From Bacillota bacterium (GTDB taxonomy: Bacteria > Bacillota > Clostridia > Oscillospirales > Acutalibacteraceae), in NCBI GenBank assembly GCA_023420245.1, contig JAEZWL010000120.1:1-5541 (forward strand): a stretch of DNA of 5,541 bases. Reading direction: 5' to 3'. Both the position numbers and the translations under genes were made by a program. Shown here piece by piece: positions 5,450 through 5,541 of the stretch. Position 1 is the stretch's first letter. Every line of letters begins with the position of its first letter. The notes under the pieces are model-generated. The model did no database searches. It saw only the letters and a list, made by a program, of their open reading frames with translations, and was not told where the DNA came from.

Positions 5450-5541
5450 ATGTATTCAACATCGATCCAGTTGTCCAGCATTGAGGCAGTCAAAAAATTT
5501 GTTACATTAACAAATGGCTATGACTTTCCGATTAACCTCAC
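5450..5541 (+). CDS. HPr-family phosphocarrier-like protein, N-terminal 31 residues (3' end outside window)
   Basis: An open frame of 30 full codons plus two bases runs to the window edge, starting with ATG 7 nt after a perfect AGGAGG (5437-5442) and a good promoter. The peptide begins MYSTSIQLSSIEAVKKFV and continues with LTNGYDFPINLT. It resembles the short clostridial HPr-like proteins, in which an 'I.LNSI..VK.FV' start replaces the usual GIHARPA loop and the 'YD.DI.L' strand follows. Normal HPr is phosphorylated on His15 by enzyme I of the sugar phosphotransferase system; no histidine occurs in the visible part, so this protein probably is not a standard PTS carrier. The Ser46 region, the site of regulatory phosphorylation by HPrK in classical HPr, lies beyond the window. 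The family call rests on 31 residues and is moderately sure; the frame being a real gene is nearly certain from its upstream signals. Confidence 0.7.
   Translation, partial: MYSTSIQLSSIEAVKKFVTLTNGYDFPINL

Overview
This window looks like chromosomal core sequence from a Gram-positive member of the Clostridia, probably of the Ruminococcaceae/Oscillospiraceae type. The evidence is the leucyl-tRNA synthetase subtype, AGGAGG ribosome binding sites at 5-9 nt spacing, consensus sigma-A-like promoters, a DUF1294/zinc-ribbon gene pair, a YngK-like membrane-anchored glycosidase-like protein, an MtaB methylthiotransferase, and a clostridial HPr-like protein without a visible active-site histidine. The taxon is inferred from protein character and was not tested by a search.

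Layout from left to right. Bases 1-890 (+) are the 3' part of leuS, closed by an intrinsic terminator (911-946). A near-consensus promoter (946-974) begins in the U-tract of that terminator and drives a small AT-rich lipoprotein gene of unknown function (1066-1737, +). Its predicted transcription start coincides with a perfect 8-bp inverted repeat (981-1007). A very strong stem-loop (1742-1782) ends this gene and, on the other strand, a two-gene operon transcribed toward it. That operon is a zinc-ribbon protein (2081-2449, -) followed by a DUF1294 small membrane protein (1781-2074, -), from a TTGACA-N17-TACGAT promoter. Divergent from it is a membrane-anchored GHL10/YngK-like protein (2549-3916, +). 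Convergent with that gene is mtaB (3987-5276, -), a tRNA methylthiotransferase. At the right edge, divergent from mtaB, the first 31 codons of an HPr-family gene (5450 to the edge, +) are visible behind their own promoter and ribosome binding site.

The genes do not form one pathway. leuS and mtaB both act on tRNA: LeuRS charges tRNA(Leu), and MtaB makes ms2t6A37 on tRNAs carrying t6A. The lipoprotein and the GHL10 protein belong to the cell envelope. The zinc-ribbon/DUF1294 pair is a conserved-hypothetical operon. I see no mobile element, CRISPR array, tRNA, rRNA or riboswitch, and no intergenic gap longer than 300 bases.

I found no strong case for a new multi-gene system. The points most worth a second look are the isolated AT-rich lipoprotein gene with a promoter built into the leuS terminator, the inverted repeat at its predicted mRNA 5' end, the uncharacterised zinc-ribbon/DUF1294 operon, and the HPr-like protein with no phosphorylatable histidine in its visible N-terminus.
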